16,158 nucleotides of DNA from an uncultured Clostridia bacterium (GCA_937892655.1 CALBJC010000062.1:1-16158); one strand, 5' to 3'. Counted from the stretch's first letter, positions 7,017 through 14,016 are shown. Made by a program: numbers and translations. Notes: a model not told the origin generated them from the sequence alone.

Positions 7017-7045
7017 AAACCGCTACCCGTATTGAGTAGCGGTTT
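7017..7045 (-). terminator. Terminator of the glycoside-hydrolase-like gene
   Basis: The stem AAACCGCTAC/GTAGCGGTTT with a 9-nt loop directly follows the minus-strand stop codon. On that strand it is followed by a six-T run. Confidence 0.88.
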
Positions 7046-7050
7046 AAATT

Positions 7051-8802
7051 TTATCTTACAATCTCATATCCCTCAAACTTGCCTACCTGTGCACGAAGCT
7101 GGAAGGTAGCGGAGTTGTTCTTGATATAAAGTGGCTGTATCTCGTTGCCGTTTGTGAGATTTTTAATAGTCTTTGCGTTTTCGATAGTGATTTTAATATC
7201 GCTGTCGTAGGTGTTGTTGTCAACATAAGGGTAGATAACAAATGTATCGTTATCATACGCAAATATGCTTATCTGACCCTTGCCGTCGAGATGAATGCCG
7301 TTTACCTTCATTTCTTTTCTCATCTTTTCAAGTACCGTTTCTGGCAGATACTTTATATCTGAGAAGGTGTCAGGCAGGGTGAGCGTAAACATAGCGCCGT
7401 CACCGTAGGTATCTCTTGCAAGAAGTGAGCAGGCGTCTTCTTCTGCAATAGCCTTGCAGATACCGCCCCATGTTGCGTTGTTTCTAAATTCCATAACGTC
7501 AACTGTAATCGGCTTTTTGGAGAAATCTCTCTCCCAGCGGTTATAGTGCGCTGAGTTTTCAGCCGCAAACTCTGTAGCTGTGAGCTTTCTGCCTCTGTAT
7601 CTTATTGATGTTATCCTCTCGATGCCACTACCAAGCGTTGCCTTGACAAATCCGTTTGTAACAATAGCCTTACCGCCCTTTGCAATATAGCGCTCAAGCT
7701 TGTCAACAATATCCTTGTCATAAGCAGATGAAGCTGTCAAAAGCATTATCTTTGCATCCTCTTCAAAATCAGGGGTAGGCAGAACCATAAAGCCATTCAT
7801 ACCCATATAATCGTGGATATTGTCATCCCCCTGAGAAGCGTTAGGGATGTAGCAAGGAATACCGACAGGGTTACCAAGCTTTCCTATAAGCTCATCGAGC
7901 TTGTCTAGCATAAAGCCAAGAGCCGGAACATTTACAGTATCAACCAGGCTCTGGAAGCAGAACATCATAATTTCTCTTGGCTTTGCAAAGGCTGTGAGAT
8001 ATGCCTGCTCCAAATAATAGTCGAGCATTCTGCAGTCGTATGGGTCAAACCATCCGCCGCCGTTGCGGCCAGGTGCCATCTTTTCCATATAGTGCATAAG
8101 CGAGTATGAAAGATATCGTGGCAGATGCTGGTCTGTGTTTATTGGGTCACGGGTTTCAGTACCGGTATAGATCATATCAAAGATTTCACGCTCACTTGCC
8201 GGGTCATAGCCTGTTTCCTGATAAGCCTCAGCCCAGTTAGGGAACTTTATTGTAATCTTGCAGTCAGGGTTTACCTCTTTAGCAGGGGCGATAACATATT
8301 TCTTTGATGCTTCATACAAAAGGTGAGTACGGTATGCCTGCCAGCTGCCGTCTGTAATGTTATGCTCTTTATTATACTTATCTCTGCCCTCACGGCACTT
8401 GTCGCAGGTGCAGTTTGTAAAATAAAAGTCATCAATGATAAACGAGTCAAAAAACTTGGCATTAGTGCGGCATACGTCAGAAAGGGTTTTCATCATAGCC
8501 TCATCGTTGTAGCACATAACGCTGAACAAACGCTGCTTTGGCTTGTGACCCTCAGGGTCAGGGATACAGGTTGTGATACCGCCTGCTACCTTGATGCCGT
8601 TATCCTCAAACGCCTTCTTGCAAAGGGCGATCTGCTCATCGGATGCATAGCTTTCGCCTCTGAAGGGTTCTAGATAAACCTTATCTATTCTCATATACTT
8701 TTTGAAAAACTCGATTTCTTCACGAAGCTTTTTGTCAGTAGTGTGCTTTGTACCGCCTGCTACAAAATAAACAACAAGCTCAAAATTCTTATAATTTGAC
8801 AT
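7051..8802 (-). CDS. Putative glycoside-hydrolase-like protein with TIM barrel and GATase-like middle domain
   Basis: I do not recognise the exact family of this 583-residue protein. It has no signal peptide and is presumably cytoplasmic. Residues ~1-310 look like a TIM barrel. IIDDFYFTNCTCDKC (D124/D125; cysteines 131, 133, 136) resembles the metal-binding segment following an acidic barrel strand in some GH42-like enzymes, and YTGTETRDP near residue 215 could hold an active-site glutamate. Residues ~330-410 (VLPTPDFEEDAKIMLLTASS, then IAKGGKAIVTNG) look like the Rossmann/GATase-like trimerisation domain of GH42 beta-galactosidases. The last ~100 residues are a small beta domain. The start is ATG 8802, with AAGGAG 7 nt upstream; an ATG seven codons earlier lies before this site. 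The adjacent sugar isomerase gene supports a carbohydrate role. Identity as a protein is certain; the hydrolase function is an inference. Confidence 0.6.
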   Translation of the reverse strand: MSNYKNFELVVYFVAGGTKHTTDKKLREEIEFFKKYMRIDKVYLEPFRGESYASDEQIALCKKAFEDNGIKVAGGITTCIPDPEGHKPKQRLFSVMCYNDEAMMKTLSDVCRTNAKFFDSFIIDDFYFTNCTCDKCREGRDKYNKEHNITDGSWQAYRTHLLYEASKKYVIAPAKEVNPDCKITIKFPNWAEAYQETGYDPASEREIFDMIYTGTETRDPINTDQHLPRYLSYSLMHYMEKMAPGRNGGGWFDPYDCRMLDYYLEQAYLTAFAKPREIMMFCFQSLVDTVNVPALGFMLDKLDELIGKLGNPVGIPCYIPNASQGDDNIHDYMGMNGFMVLPTPDFEEDAKIMLLTASSAYDKDIVDKLERYIAKGGKAIVTNGFVKATLGSGIERITSIRYRGRKLTATEFAAENSAHYNRWERDFSKKPITVDVMEFRNNATWGGICKAIAEEDACSLLARDTYGDGAMFTLTLPDTFSDIKYLPETVLEKMRKEMKVNGIHLDGKGQISIFAYDNDTFVIYPYVDNNTYDSDIKITIENAKTIKNLTNGNEIQPLYIKNNSATFQLRAQVGKFEGYEIVR

Positions 8803-8832
8803 ACCATTTCTCCTTACAAACATATTTTAATC

Positions 8833-8861
8833 AGTATATCATAAATTTTAATCCCATACAA
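8833..8861 (-). promoter_or_regulatory. Promoter of the glycoside-hydrolase-like gene
   Basis: On the minus strand TTGTAT (8861-8856), a 17-bp spacer and TATACT (8838-8833) lie about 30 nt before the ribosome binding site. The 209-bp region 8803-9011 separates two divergent genes and shows no further gene. Confidence 0.72.
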
Positions 8862-8913
8862 TAATCTTTATTACAAAAAACGCTTAAAATATTTGTATAT
8901 ACTGCTAAAATTT

Positions 8914-8925
8914 GCGGAATACCGC
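8914..8925. promoter_or_regulatory. Small palindrome next to the SDR-gene promoter, possible operator
   Basis: GCGGAATACCGC (arms GCGG/CCGC) directly abuts the putative -35 of the plus-strand promoter. It is the only GC-rich patch in an AT-rich intergenic region. No cognate regulator is identified. Confidence 0.3.
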
Positions 8926-8954
8926 TTGTAATGAATAATATTTTGTGATAATAT
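8926..8954 (+). promoter_or_regulatory. Probable promoter of the SDR epimerase gene
   Basis: TTGTAA (8926-8931) and TAATAT (8949-8954) are 17 bp apart. An alternative -10, GATAAT (8947-8952) with an extended TG, would give a 15-bp spacer. The match is moderate; the exact -10 is uncertain. Confidence 0.5.
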
Positions 8955-9011
8955 CTTAACAAGGTTATATCATCTGACTTTTAAAAATATTTTTGAGGAG
9001 AAGAAAAAATT

Positions 9012-9950
9012 ATGGTTATTTTTATGACAGGCGGTACGGGCAACATCGGGCAGTATGTAATACTTGAGCTTTTGAAAAGAGGTCACAAGATAAAGCTTTT
9101 ATCAAGAACGCCCGACAGAATAAAGGCGTTTTCTCAGATGGAAAACGTAGAGCTTATCGGCGGTACGATTTTAGATAAGGATATTATTAAAAATGCCTTG
9201 CAGGGCTGTGACGCTGTAGTGCATATAGCGCTCGGCTGGGGCAACGAGCCTTATTCTATGCTTCAGAATGATACGGCTGCAACCGCATTTTTACTTGAAG
9301 AGGCTCAGAAAGCAGGTGTTGAAAAGTTTTTATACACAAGTTCAACTGCCGCTGCAGGTAACCTCATAAACGGTATGGATGAAACGGGTCTGCGAGTACC
9401 TACCGACCTTTACGGCTCAACAAAGGCTTCAAGCGAGATGTTTATTTTAGGCTTTAAGCAGTATTATGCTGTTCAGGGCGGTTATGGTGAAAAGGTAAGT
9501 ATGAAGCGCAACATCATAAGACCTGGCTACACCTACTCAAATCCTGCTGTTGAAAACGGCTACTCACAGTCTGACAGACGCTTTGCAAACATCGCAGACG
9601 CTATAGTCAACGATAAAGACCTTTCATTCTCACAAAATGACGGCACACAGTTTTTGTCATCCCGTCAGATCGCAAAGGTTTATGCCGCAGTTTTAGAGAG
9701 CGACTGTAACGAAGAGGTTTTCTATGCTCTGGGCAAAAATTTCATTTCGTGGTATGAAATTGCTCTTATGGCAAAAGAAATGTATCCTCAGTCAAAGAGC
9801 GTTATCACCCCGACAGATGAAAAGGGAGAAGAATACCGCTACTGCGTTGACAAGATTGAAAAATACTTTGGTCTTTCATTTGACAGCGGTGAGGATATAA
9901 AAGAACATATCCGCTGGAATCTGGATGAGGCTTTAAAGAGAAAAAATTGA
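9012..9950 (+). CDS. NAD-dependent epimerase/dehydratase (extended SDR family)
   Basis: This 312-residue Rossmann-fold enzyme opens with MVIFMTGGTGNIG, giving the G7-x2-G10-x2-G13 dinucleotide-binding motif. The catalytic pair Y134-x3-K138 is in DLYGSTK, and the serines at 110-111 in YTSST supply the third active-site residue. This is the pattern of nucleotide-sugar epimerases/dehydratases and related extended SDRs, but the substrate-binding C-terminal part (residues ~170-312) is not specific enough to name one. The ATG follows GAGGAG (8995-9000) at 11 nt, slightly long. It is monocistronic, with a strong terminator at 9969-10004. It diverges from the glycoside-hydrolase-like gene, a possible but unproven functional link. 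Confidence 0.88.
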   Translation: MVIFMTGGTGNIGQYVILELLKRGHKIKLLSRTPDRIKAFSQMENVELIGGTILDKDIIKNALQGCDAVVHIALGWGNEPYSMLQNDTAATAFLLEEAQKAGVEKFLYTSSTAAAGNLINGMDETGLRVPTDLYGSTKASSEMFILGFKQYYAVQGGYGEKVSMKRNIIRPGYTYSNPAVENGYSQSDRRFANIADAIVNDKDLSFSQNDGTQFLSSRQIAKVYAAVLESDCNEEVFYALGKNFISWYEIALMAKEMYPQSKSVITPTDEKGEEYRYCVDKIEKYFGLSFDSGEDIKEHIRWNLDEALKRKN

Positions 9951-9968
9951 TAATCATAACAAAAATGA

Positions 9969-10004
9969 AGCCATTATTTTGTGAAAAAATAATGGCTCTT
10001 TTTT
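9969..10004 (+). terminator. Terminator of the SDR epimerase gene
   Basis: A perfect 12-bp stem AGCCATTATTTT/AAAATAATGGCT with a 5-nt loop is followed by C and six T residues, starting 19 nt after the stop codon. Confidence 0.92.
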
Positions 10005-10015
10005 GTGGTTTTTTA

Positions 10016-10044
10016 TTGAACTCAAAGCGGTTTTGTGGTATAAT
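10016..10044 (+). promoter_or_regulatory. Promoter of the diguanylate cyclase gene
   Basis: TTGAAC (10016-10021), a 17-bp spacer and TATAAT (10039-10044) with TG at the extended -10 position. The predicted leader is about 45 nt. It starts only 12 nt after the upstream terminator. Confidence 0.85.
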
Positions 10045-10094
10045 ATTATCGTTAAAACTAACATTCATTTTCGACCGATAAAAAGGTGATTTTT

Positions 10095-11390
10095 ATGGAA
10101 TTCAAATTAATGAAGGCCGCCTTTGAGATTATTGTAAATAATACAAAGGATCTTGTGTTTTTAAAAGATGAAAATTTTATATACCGTGCTTGTTCAGTTC
10201 CTTTTGCAAAAATGGCAGAAAAGGAATCGCCCGACGAGGTTATCGGCAAGACCGACTATGAGCTTTTTGATAAAGAGCTTGCTGACCGTTACCGTGCCGA
10301 CGACAGCCGACTTATCGAAAGCGGTAAGGATATAAGGGATTATATGGAGCCTCTGGCTGCAGGTGAAAAAAAGGCGAGATACGGCTCAACCTCAAAGTAT
10401 GTTCTGAGAGATTCTCAGGGCAACAAGATAGGCGTTTTAGGTATCACAAAGGATATTACTACAGAATATTTAGCCCGTCAGCGTTATCAGCAGGAGTTTC
10501 GGTATCTTTTCGAGCTTCCTGAGGATACCTTCTCTGTCAGCTACATAGATGTTGATGACTGGCGTGTAATCAGCCAGCGCAGGCAGGATGTTGACAGGGG
10601 CACTATCGAAGAGAGCAGTACCATAGAGCAGCTTTGTCAGCACGCTATGGAGGCTATCGCCGATGAATACAGCGAGGCTTATCAGTTTTATGAAGCTTTC
10701 AGCGCCGAGCAGCTCCACGAGATTTATGATAGCGGTAAAAGAACGCTCACCTTTAAATATGAGCGCAAGGTTACCGATGGCTCAAAGCGCTGGGTAAGAA
10801 ACGATATCAATTTCCTGACTGATGTTGACAGCGGTCATTTATGCGTTATGCTGTCTGCAAAGGATATTACCGATATAAAGCTGCGTGAGCAGAAGATCGC
10901 TACCCTTGCAAAGTATGATGCGATGACAAACGTATTCAACCGAGAGGCTACTATGGAGTATATCAGGGCGATAATCGTAAATGAGCAGGAGAGCCACCAT
11001 GCTCTTTTTATGCTCGACCTTGATAATTTCAAGAAATTAAACGATACCTACGGTCATCAGGTAGGCGATGACTTTTTAGTTGCAATTGCTCAGGGTATCA
11101 AGAGCAAGTTCAGAGAATCTGACATCGTCGGCAGAATCGGCGGTGACGAGTTCTTTGCTCTGATGCGCGGCGTTACAGAACGCGAACAGATTGAGCATAA
11201 GGCAAAAGAGCTTCTGGATGTTATAGCCCGTGTTTCAAAGGATTATGAAAATACAGGTATCAGCGCAAGTATCGGTATCAGTATCTTCCCAAGAGACGGC
11301 AGAACCTTGGATGAGCTATACTCAAGTGCAGACTCTGCTCTTTATAAGGTAAAGCGCAACGGCAAAAACAGCTACGCATTTGCAGATTAA
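10095..11390 (+). CDS. PAS-domain diguanylate cyclase (GGDEF)
   Basis: The 431-residue protein makes the second messenger cyclic di-GMP from two GTP. There are no membrane segments, so it is cytosolic. Residues ~5-120 form a PAS domain (VIGKTDYELF, then GVLGITKDIT at its end). Residues ~135-260 form a second, divergent PAS-like domain ending in LSAKDITDIK. The GGDEF domain spans ~270-431, with the metal aspartate in DLDNFKKLND and an intact GGDEF (349-353). RESD (340-343) lies five residues before GGDEF, which is the RxxD inhibitory site for product feedback. No EAL domain follows. I choose ATG 10095 because AAAGG sits 8-10 nt upstream; an in-frame GTG at 10086 overlaps that site. The PAS ligand is unknown. 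It is a single-gene unit between two terminators. Confidence 0.93.
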   Translation: MEFKLMKAAFEIIVNNTKDLVFLKDENFIYRACSVPFAKMAEKESPDEVIGKTDYELFDKELADRYRADDSRLIESGKDIRDYMEPLAAGEKKARYGSTSKYVLRDSQGNKIGVLGITKDITTEYLARQRYQQEFRYLFELPEDTFSVSYIDVDDWRVISQRRQDVDRGTIEESSTIEQLCQHAMEAIADEYSEAYQFYEAFSAEQLHEIYDSGKRTLTFKYERKVTDGSKRWVRNDINFLTDVDSGHLCVMLSAKDITDIKLREQKIATLAKYDAMTNVFNREATMEYIRAIIVNEQESHHALFMLDLDNFKKLNDTYGHQVGDDFLVAIAQGIKSKFRESDIVGRIGGDEFFALMRGVTEREQIEHKAKELLDVIARVSKDYENTGISASIGISIFPRDGRTLDELYSSADSALYKVKRNGKNSYAFAD

Positions 11391-11397
11391 ATAAATA

Positions 11398-11423
11398 AAC
11401 CCCGTGAAAAATCACGGGGTTTT
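11398..11423. terminator. Bidirectional terminator between diguanylate cyclase and membrane-protein genes
   Basis: The stem AACCCCGTGA/TCACGGGGTT with an AAAA loop has T residues on the plus side and a T-rich tail on the minus side. It lies between convergent stop codons at 11390 and 11426 and can serve both. Confidence 0.92.
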
Positions 11424-11425
11424 TC

Positions 11426-11914
11426 TTATGCCATCAAATCCTTGATAGCCATATAAGCATTATAGAGTGCTACATCCTCATTTTCCATTTCTTCACGCTT
11501 AGAGAGCAAAAACGCAACAGTGCCTGTTGTAGCGGTAGCTTTGTCTGTAAGCGTTATAGTCTTACCGTCATAAAGCTCAATTTTCATTCTCATTCGGTAT
11601 TCTGTATATGTTACTCTGCCGTGGCGGTATCGGTGATATTTTTCAATATCAATGTTTTTGATATCCGATGCTGAAAATTTTTTATAGCCGATGACATATT
11701 TTATTGTTATATCATCAAATCCGATTATGATTTTTGTGCCGACAGTCTGCTCAACAAAATACAAAATCGCTGATAAAAACATAATGCCTGTGAGGACAAA
11801 GCCCACTATTAAAAAAACAGTGGATGCTACAAAAAATGTCAAAAACGCAAGTATAAATGTTATCAGGCATATTATCAGAATAGCCTTGGTTTCGTGTTTT
11901 ATTTTAAAGGTCAT
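11426..11914 (-). CDS. Small two-TM membrane protein with C-terminal beta-rich domain, paralog of the upstream gene
   Basis: I do not recognise a named family. The 162-residue protein has two hydrophobic helices (residues ~11-31 and ~33-54) followed by a cytosolic domain of about 105 residues. That domain alternates beta strands (TKIIIGFDDITIKYVIGYKK, later MKIELYDGKTITLTDK) and ends in a helix, ALYNAYMAIKDLMA. This layout resembles bacterial PH-like (bPH) membrane-anchored domains, where the TM pair tethers a lipid-bilayer-facing sensor; this is an inference from shape only. The upstream protein at 11945-12433 has the same length, topology and shared motifs. AGGAG lies 6 nt before the ATG. 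The 30-nt gap to the upstream paralog suggests one operon. Confidence 0.75.
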   Translation of the reverse strand: MTFKIKHETKAILIICLITFILAFLTFFVASTVFLIVGFVLTGIMFLSAILYFVEQTVGTKIIIGFDDITIKYVIGYKKFSASDIKNIDIEKYHRYRHGRVTYTEYRMRMKIELYDGKTITLTDKATATTGTVAFLLSKREEMENEDVALYNAYMAIKDLMA

Positions 11915-11944
11915 AATCTTCTCCTATATATGCTCGTTGTTCTT

Positions 11945-12433
11945 TTACATCAAATCCTTGATAGCTAAATATGCTCTGTAAAGCGTGACTTCCTCATCGG
12001 GCAGTTCTTTTAACCTTGAAATTATATATTTGCGGTTTTTATCTTTAATGTATGCTTTGTCTGTGAGTATTATCGTTTCATCACTGTGAAGCTCGATATA
12101 AACTCTCAGACGAGGCTCATCGGGAAATACGCTTCTTCTTTTTTGTTCTACTATATATCTTTCATATCTGATATCGTAAATCTCTTCAACATATATCACT
12201 TTTTTGCCGAAAACATATTTTATTGTAATCTCTCTGCCGTCGATAATAATAGATGTTCCTACAAACTTGTCAAGCAGACACATTATGCCTGTAATAACAT
12301 TTACTGCCGCACAGATGCAAAAAGCAATATCGGGTCTGCTATTGTTTGCCATATAAAGAAAAACTGCTATCAGCATTGATGCCAGGCAAATTCTCAGGGT
12401 TATAATATTTTCGTTTTCAAATTTAAATTTCAT
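11945..12433 (-). CDS. Small two-TM membrane protein with C-terminal beta-rich domain (upstream paralog)
   Basis: This protein also has 162 residues and two membrane helices (~11-30 and ~35-54). It shares with its downstream neighbour VGT-x-III at about 58-63, ITIKYV-x-G at 69-76, LTDKA near 123-127 and LYxAYxAIKDLM at the C-terminus. The linker after the second strand is more charged here (EQKRRSVFPDEPRLR), so the pair has diverged outside the core. This points to a tandem gene duplication. The ribosome binding site is a weak AGGG about 9 nt before the ATG, with a better AGGAG further off. Upstream, 34 nt separates it from the O-acetyltransferase gene on the same strand, with no terminator visible between them. 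Confidence 0.75.
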   Translation of the reverse strand: MKFKFENENIITLRICLASMLIAVFLYMANNSRPDIAFCICAAVNVITGIMCLLDKFVGTSIIIDGREITIKYVFGKKVIYVEEIYDIRYERYIVEQKRRSVFPDEPRLRVYIELHSDETIILTDKAYIKDKNRKYIISRLKELPDEEVTLYRAYLAIKDLM

Positions 12434-12467
12434 AATACCACACCCTCTCCTACATAATTAAAAACTA

Positions 12468-13070
12468 TTAAAGCTCAATTTTTCTGTCTTTAAAATAAAA
12501 CTCTTTATCGTGGTCTGAAATTTCTCTTAAAACTCTGCAAGGGTTGCCAACTGCCAAAACGTTTGGCGGTATATCCTTTGTAACAACCGCTCCCGCACCG
12601 ATAACGCTGTTATCGCCGATAGTAACCCCGGGAACTATTATCGCGCCTGCGCCGATCCAGCAGTTTCTGCCGATTTTAACGGGCGCATTATACTGATAGC
12701 CCTGCTCGCGAAGCTGGGGCAGTATCGGGTGGCCGCCCGTTGCAATAGTCACATTCGGGCCTATCAACGTATAATCGCCTACATAGATGTATGTATCGTC
12801 AACGAGGGTGAGGTTGAAATTGGCGTAAACTTTCTTGCCAAAGAAAACGTGCTTTCCGCCCCAGTTTGCGTGTAAAGGCGGCTCGATATATGAGCCATCG
12901 CCGATAGAGCCAAACATCTCTTTTAGCATCAAAAAGCGTTTTTCAAGCTCTGTGGGCCTTGTGTTATTAAAGTCATAAAGGCGGTCGAGGCATTTTAACT
13001 GCTCTGCAAAAATGCTATCATCTGTCGGCAGGTAAAGCTCGCCGCTGTGCATTTTATCTTTTATACTCAT
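12468..13070 (-). CDS. Maltose/galactoside O-acetyltransferase (hexapeptide-repeat, Maa/LacA/NodL type)
   Basis: The 200-residue enzyme transfers acetyl from acetyl-CoA to a sugar hydroxyl and acts in the cytosol as a trimer. The N-terminal Mac domain (MHSGELYLPTDDSIF through LYDFNNTRPT, residues 7-40) is characteristic of the maltose acetyltransferase family. A left-handed beta-helix of hexapeptide repeats follows (VYANFNLTLVDD through VIGAGAVVTKDIP, ~75-170). The catalytic histidine is H114 in ATGGHPI, and AVGNPCRVLR is the conserved C-terminal turn. Length is normal for the family. AAGGAG lies 8 nt before the ATG, and a promoter lies at 13100-13128. It leads a probable operon with the two paralogous membrane proteins; no functional link to them is evident. 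Confidence 0.92.
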   Translation of the reverse strand: MSIKDKMHSGELYLPTDDSIFAEQLKCLDRLYDFNNTRPTELEKRFLMLKEMFGSIGDGSYIEPPLHANWGGKHVFFGKKVYANFNLTLVDDTYIYVGDYTLIGPNVTIATGGHPILPQLREQGYQYNAPVKIGRNCWIGAGAIIVPGVTIGDNSVIGAGAVVTKDIPPNVLAVGNPCRVLREISDHDKEFYFKDRKIEL

Positions 13071-13099
13071 AAAAGCTCTCCTTTCATAAAGTTAATATC

Positions 13100-13128
13100 A
13101 TAATACAATTTTTTGGAGTCATTTTCAA
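13100..13128 (-). promoter_or_regulatory. Promoter of the O-acetyltransferase/membrane-protein operon
   Basis: On the minus strand TTGAAA (13128-13123), a 17-bp spacer and TATTAT (13105-13100). Its -35 is 10 bp from the divergent mscL -35, so the two promoters are back to back. Confidence 0.8.
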
Positions 13129-13138
13129 GAGCAAACTA

Positions 13139-13167
13139 TTGAAAGATACAAAAAAATATGCTACAAT
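13139..13167 (+). promoter_or_regulatory. Promoter of mscL
   Basis: TTGAAA (13139-13144), a 17-bp spacer and TACAAT (13162-13167) with TGC at the extended -10 position. The leader is about 45 nt and contains a short GCATT/AATGC inverted repeat immediately before the GGGAG ribosome binding site. Confidence 0.85.
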
Positions 13168-13217
13168 ACAGATAATAAAGTCGCATTGCGGCAAAAAATG
13201 CAAGGGAGTAATTTAAC

Positions 13218-13691
13218 ATGAAGAAAATTTTAAAAGAATTCCGTGATTTTGCGGTACGCGGTAACGTAATCGATATGGCAGTCGGTGTTATCATCGGTGG
13301 TGCGTTTACAAAGATCGTAAACAGCCTCGTTTCAGATATCATTATGCCGGCACTCGGTCTTCTCACAGGTGACATCGATTTTGCAGAGCTCAAGTACGTT
13401 TTGTCAGAAGCAGTTTTGGATACTGACGGCGTTACAGTTTTACAGGAAGAGCTCGCTATCCGTTACGGTATGTTTTTAGATGCAATCTTAAACTTCATTC
13501 TTATCGCAATCTGTATCTTTGCAATGGTTAAGACTATCAATACAATCAGAACAAAGGCAGAAGAAAAGAACAAGGTTGAAGAAGCACCTGCAGCGCCAAC
13601 AACAAAGATCTGCCCATTCTGTAAATCAGAAATCGCAATCGAAGCTACCCGCTGCGCTCACTGTACATCTGAGTTACCAACGGAAGAATAA
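13218..13691 (+). CDS. mscL: Large-conductance mechanosensitive channel MscL with C-terminal zinc ribbon
   Basis: MscL is the inner-membrane tension-gated channel that releases solutes on hypo-osmotic shock. The N-terminus KEFRDFAVRGNVIDMAVGVI and the first pore helix (residues ~15-45, GGAFTKIVNSLVSDIIMPAL) are classic MscL. The second membrane helix is at ~84-106, followed by a charged segment. Instead of the usual short cytoplasmic helix end, a flexible E/P/A linker leads to a zinc ribbon with C132PFC135 and C146AHC149, making the 157-residue protein longer than E. coli MscL (136). The ribbon could organise or regulate the pentamer's cytoplasmic side; that is inference. GGGAG lies about 9 nt before the ATG. 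Its TAA stop lies in the left end of the inverted-repeat element. Confidence 0.96.
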   Translation: MKKILKEFRDFAVRGNVIDMAVGVIIGGAFTKIVNSLVSDIIMPALGLLTGDIDFAELKYVLSEAVLDTDGVTVLQEELAIRYGMFLDAILNFILIAICIFAMVKTINTIRTKAEEKNKVEEAPAAPTTKICPFCKSEIAIEATRCAHCTSELPTEE

Positions 13692-14016
13692 AAATCATCA
13701 GAGGTTGAGAGTGGCGACTATACAAAAATATCTGCAGACGCCCTTGAGGAAAACCCTTTTGGAAAAGGGTTACTCCTCAAACTCCTCTCCTAAAACTCTC
13801 AGTTTTAAATTTTGCCCGATAGGGTTCATCACATAATAATAAAAGCTAGGCAACATTATGTTACCTAGCTTTTTTAGTTTTCCCTATCGGGCAAAATTTG
13901 AGATTAAAAGTCTTTGAGAGGGGGTATGGGGGAGAATCTTTCTCCAGAAAGTTCTCACCCAAAGGTACCTGTAAATATTCTGGTACGGGTGCACCCACAA
14001 CCTCTGATGATTTTTA
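13689..14016. repeat. 328-bp imperfect inverted repeat (MITE-like) between mscL and ppa
   Basis: The two halves are reverse complements of one another. The outermost 19 bases match perfectly (TAAAAATCATCAGAGGTTG at 13689-13707 against 13998-14016), and so do 18 bases near the centre (AAATTTTGCCCGATAGGG at 13807-13824 against 13882-13899). Between these, 99 and 98 bases align with about one gap and roughly 55-60% identity. Each half holds its own hairpin at the matching place: left 13744-13780 (TTGAGGA/TCCTCAA plus AACCCTTTT/AAAAGGGTT), right around 13932-13956 (GAGAA-CTTTCT arms). A terminator hairpin sits at the centre. The terminal TAA at each end is the stop codon of mscL and of ppa. No target-site duplication or open reading frame is seen. 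Confidence 0.88.
13841..13876. terminator. Central bidirectional terminator of the inverted-repeat element
   Basis: The stem AAAAGCTAGG-x-AAC/GTT-x-CCTAGCTTTT has a loop of about 5 nt and flanking A and T runs. The single mismatch is C-A in plus-strand RNA but a G-U pair in minus-strand RNA, so it should work slightly better for ppa than for mscL. Confidence 0.85.

Noticed and set aside
8323..8673. 116-codon plus-strand open frame inside the glycoside-hydrolase-like gene
   Set aside because: It is an antisense shadow with low-complexity hydrophobic content and no initiation signals.
10086..10094. GTG start three codons before the chosen diguanylate cyclase ATG
   Set aside because: The GTG overlaps the AAAGG ribosome binding site, whereas ATG 10095 is at a normal distance.
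13692..13836. Open frame continuing past mscL into the inverted repeat (13519-13836)
   Set aside because: It is a shifted frame of mscL running into the palindrome; it has no start signals and a meaningless basic composition.
13689..14016. Transposon with transposase or a clear target-site duplication
   Set aside because: No open reading frame in the element and no flanking direct repeat is visible, so only a MITE-like or repeat description is supported.
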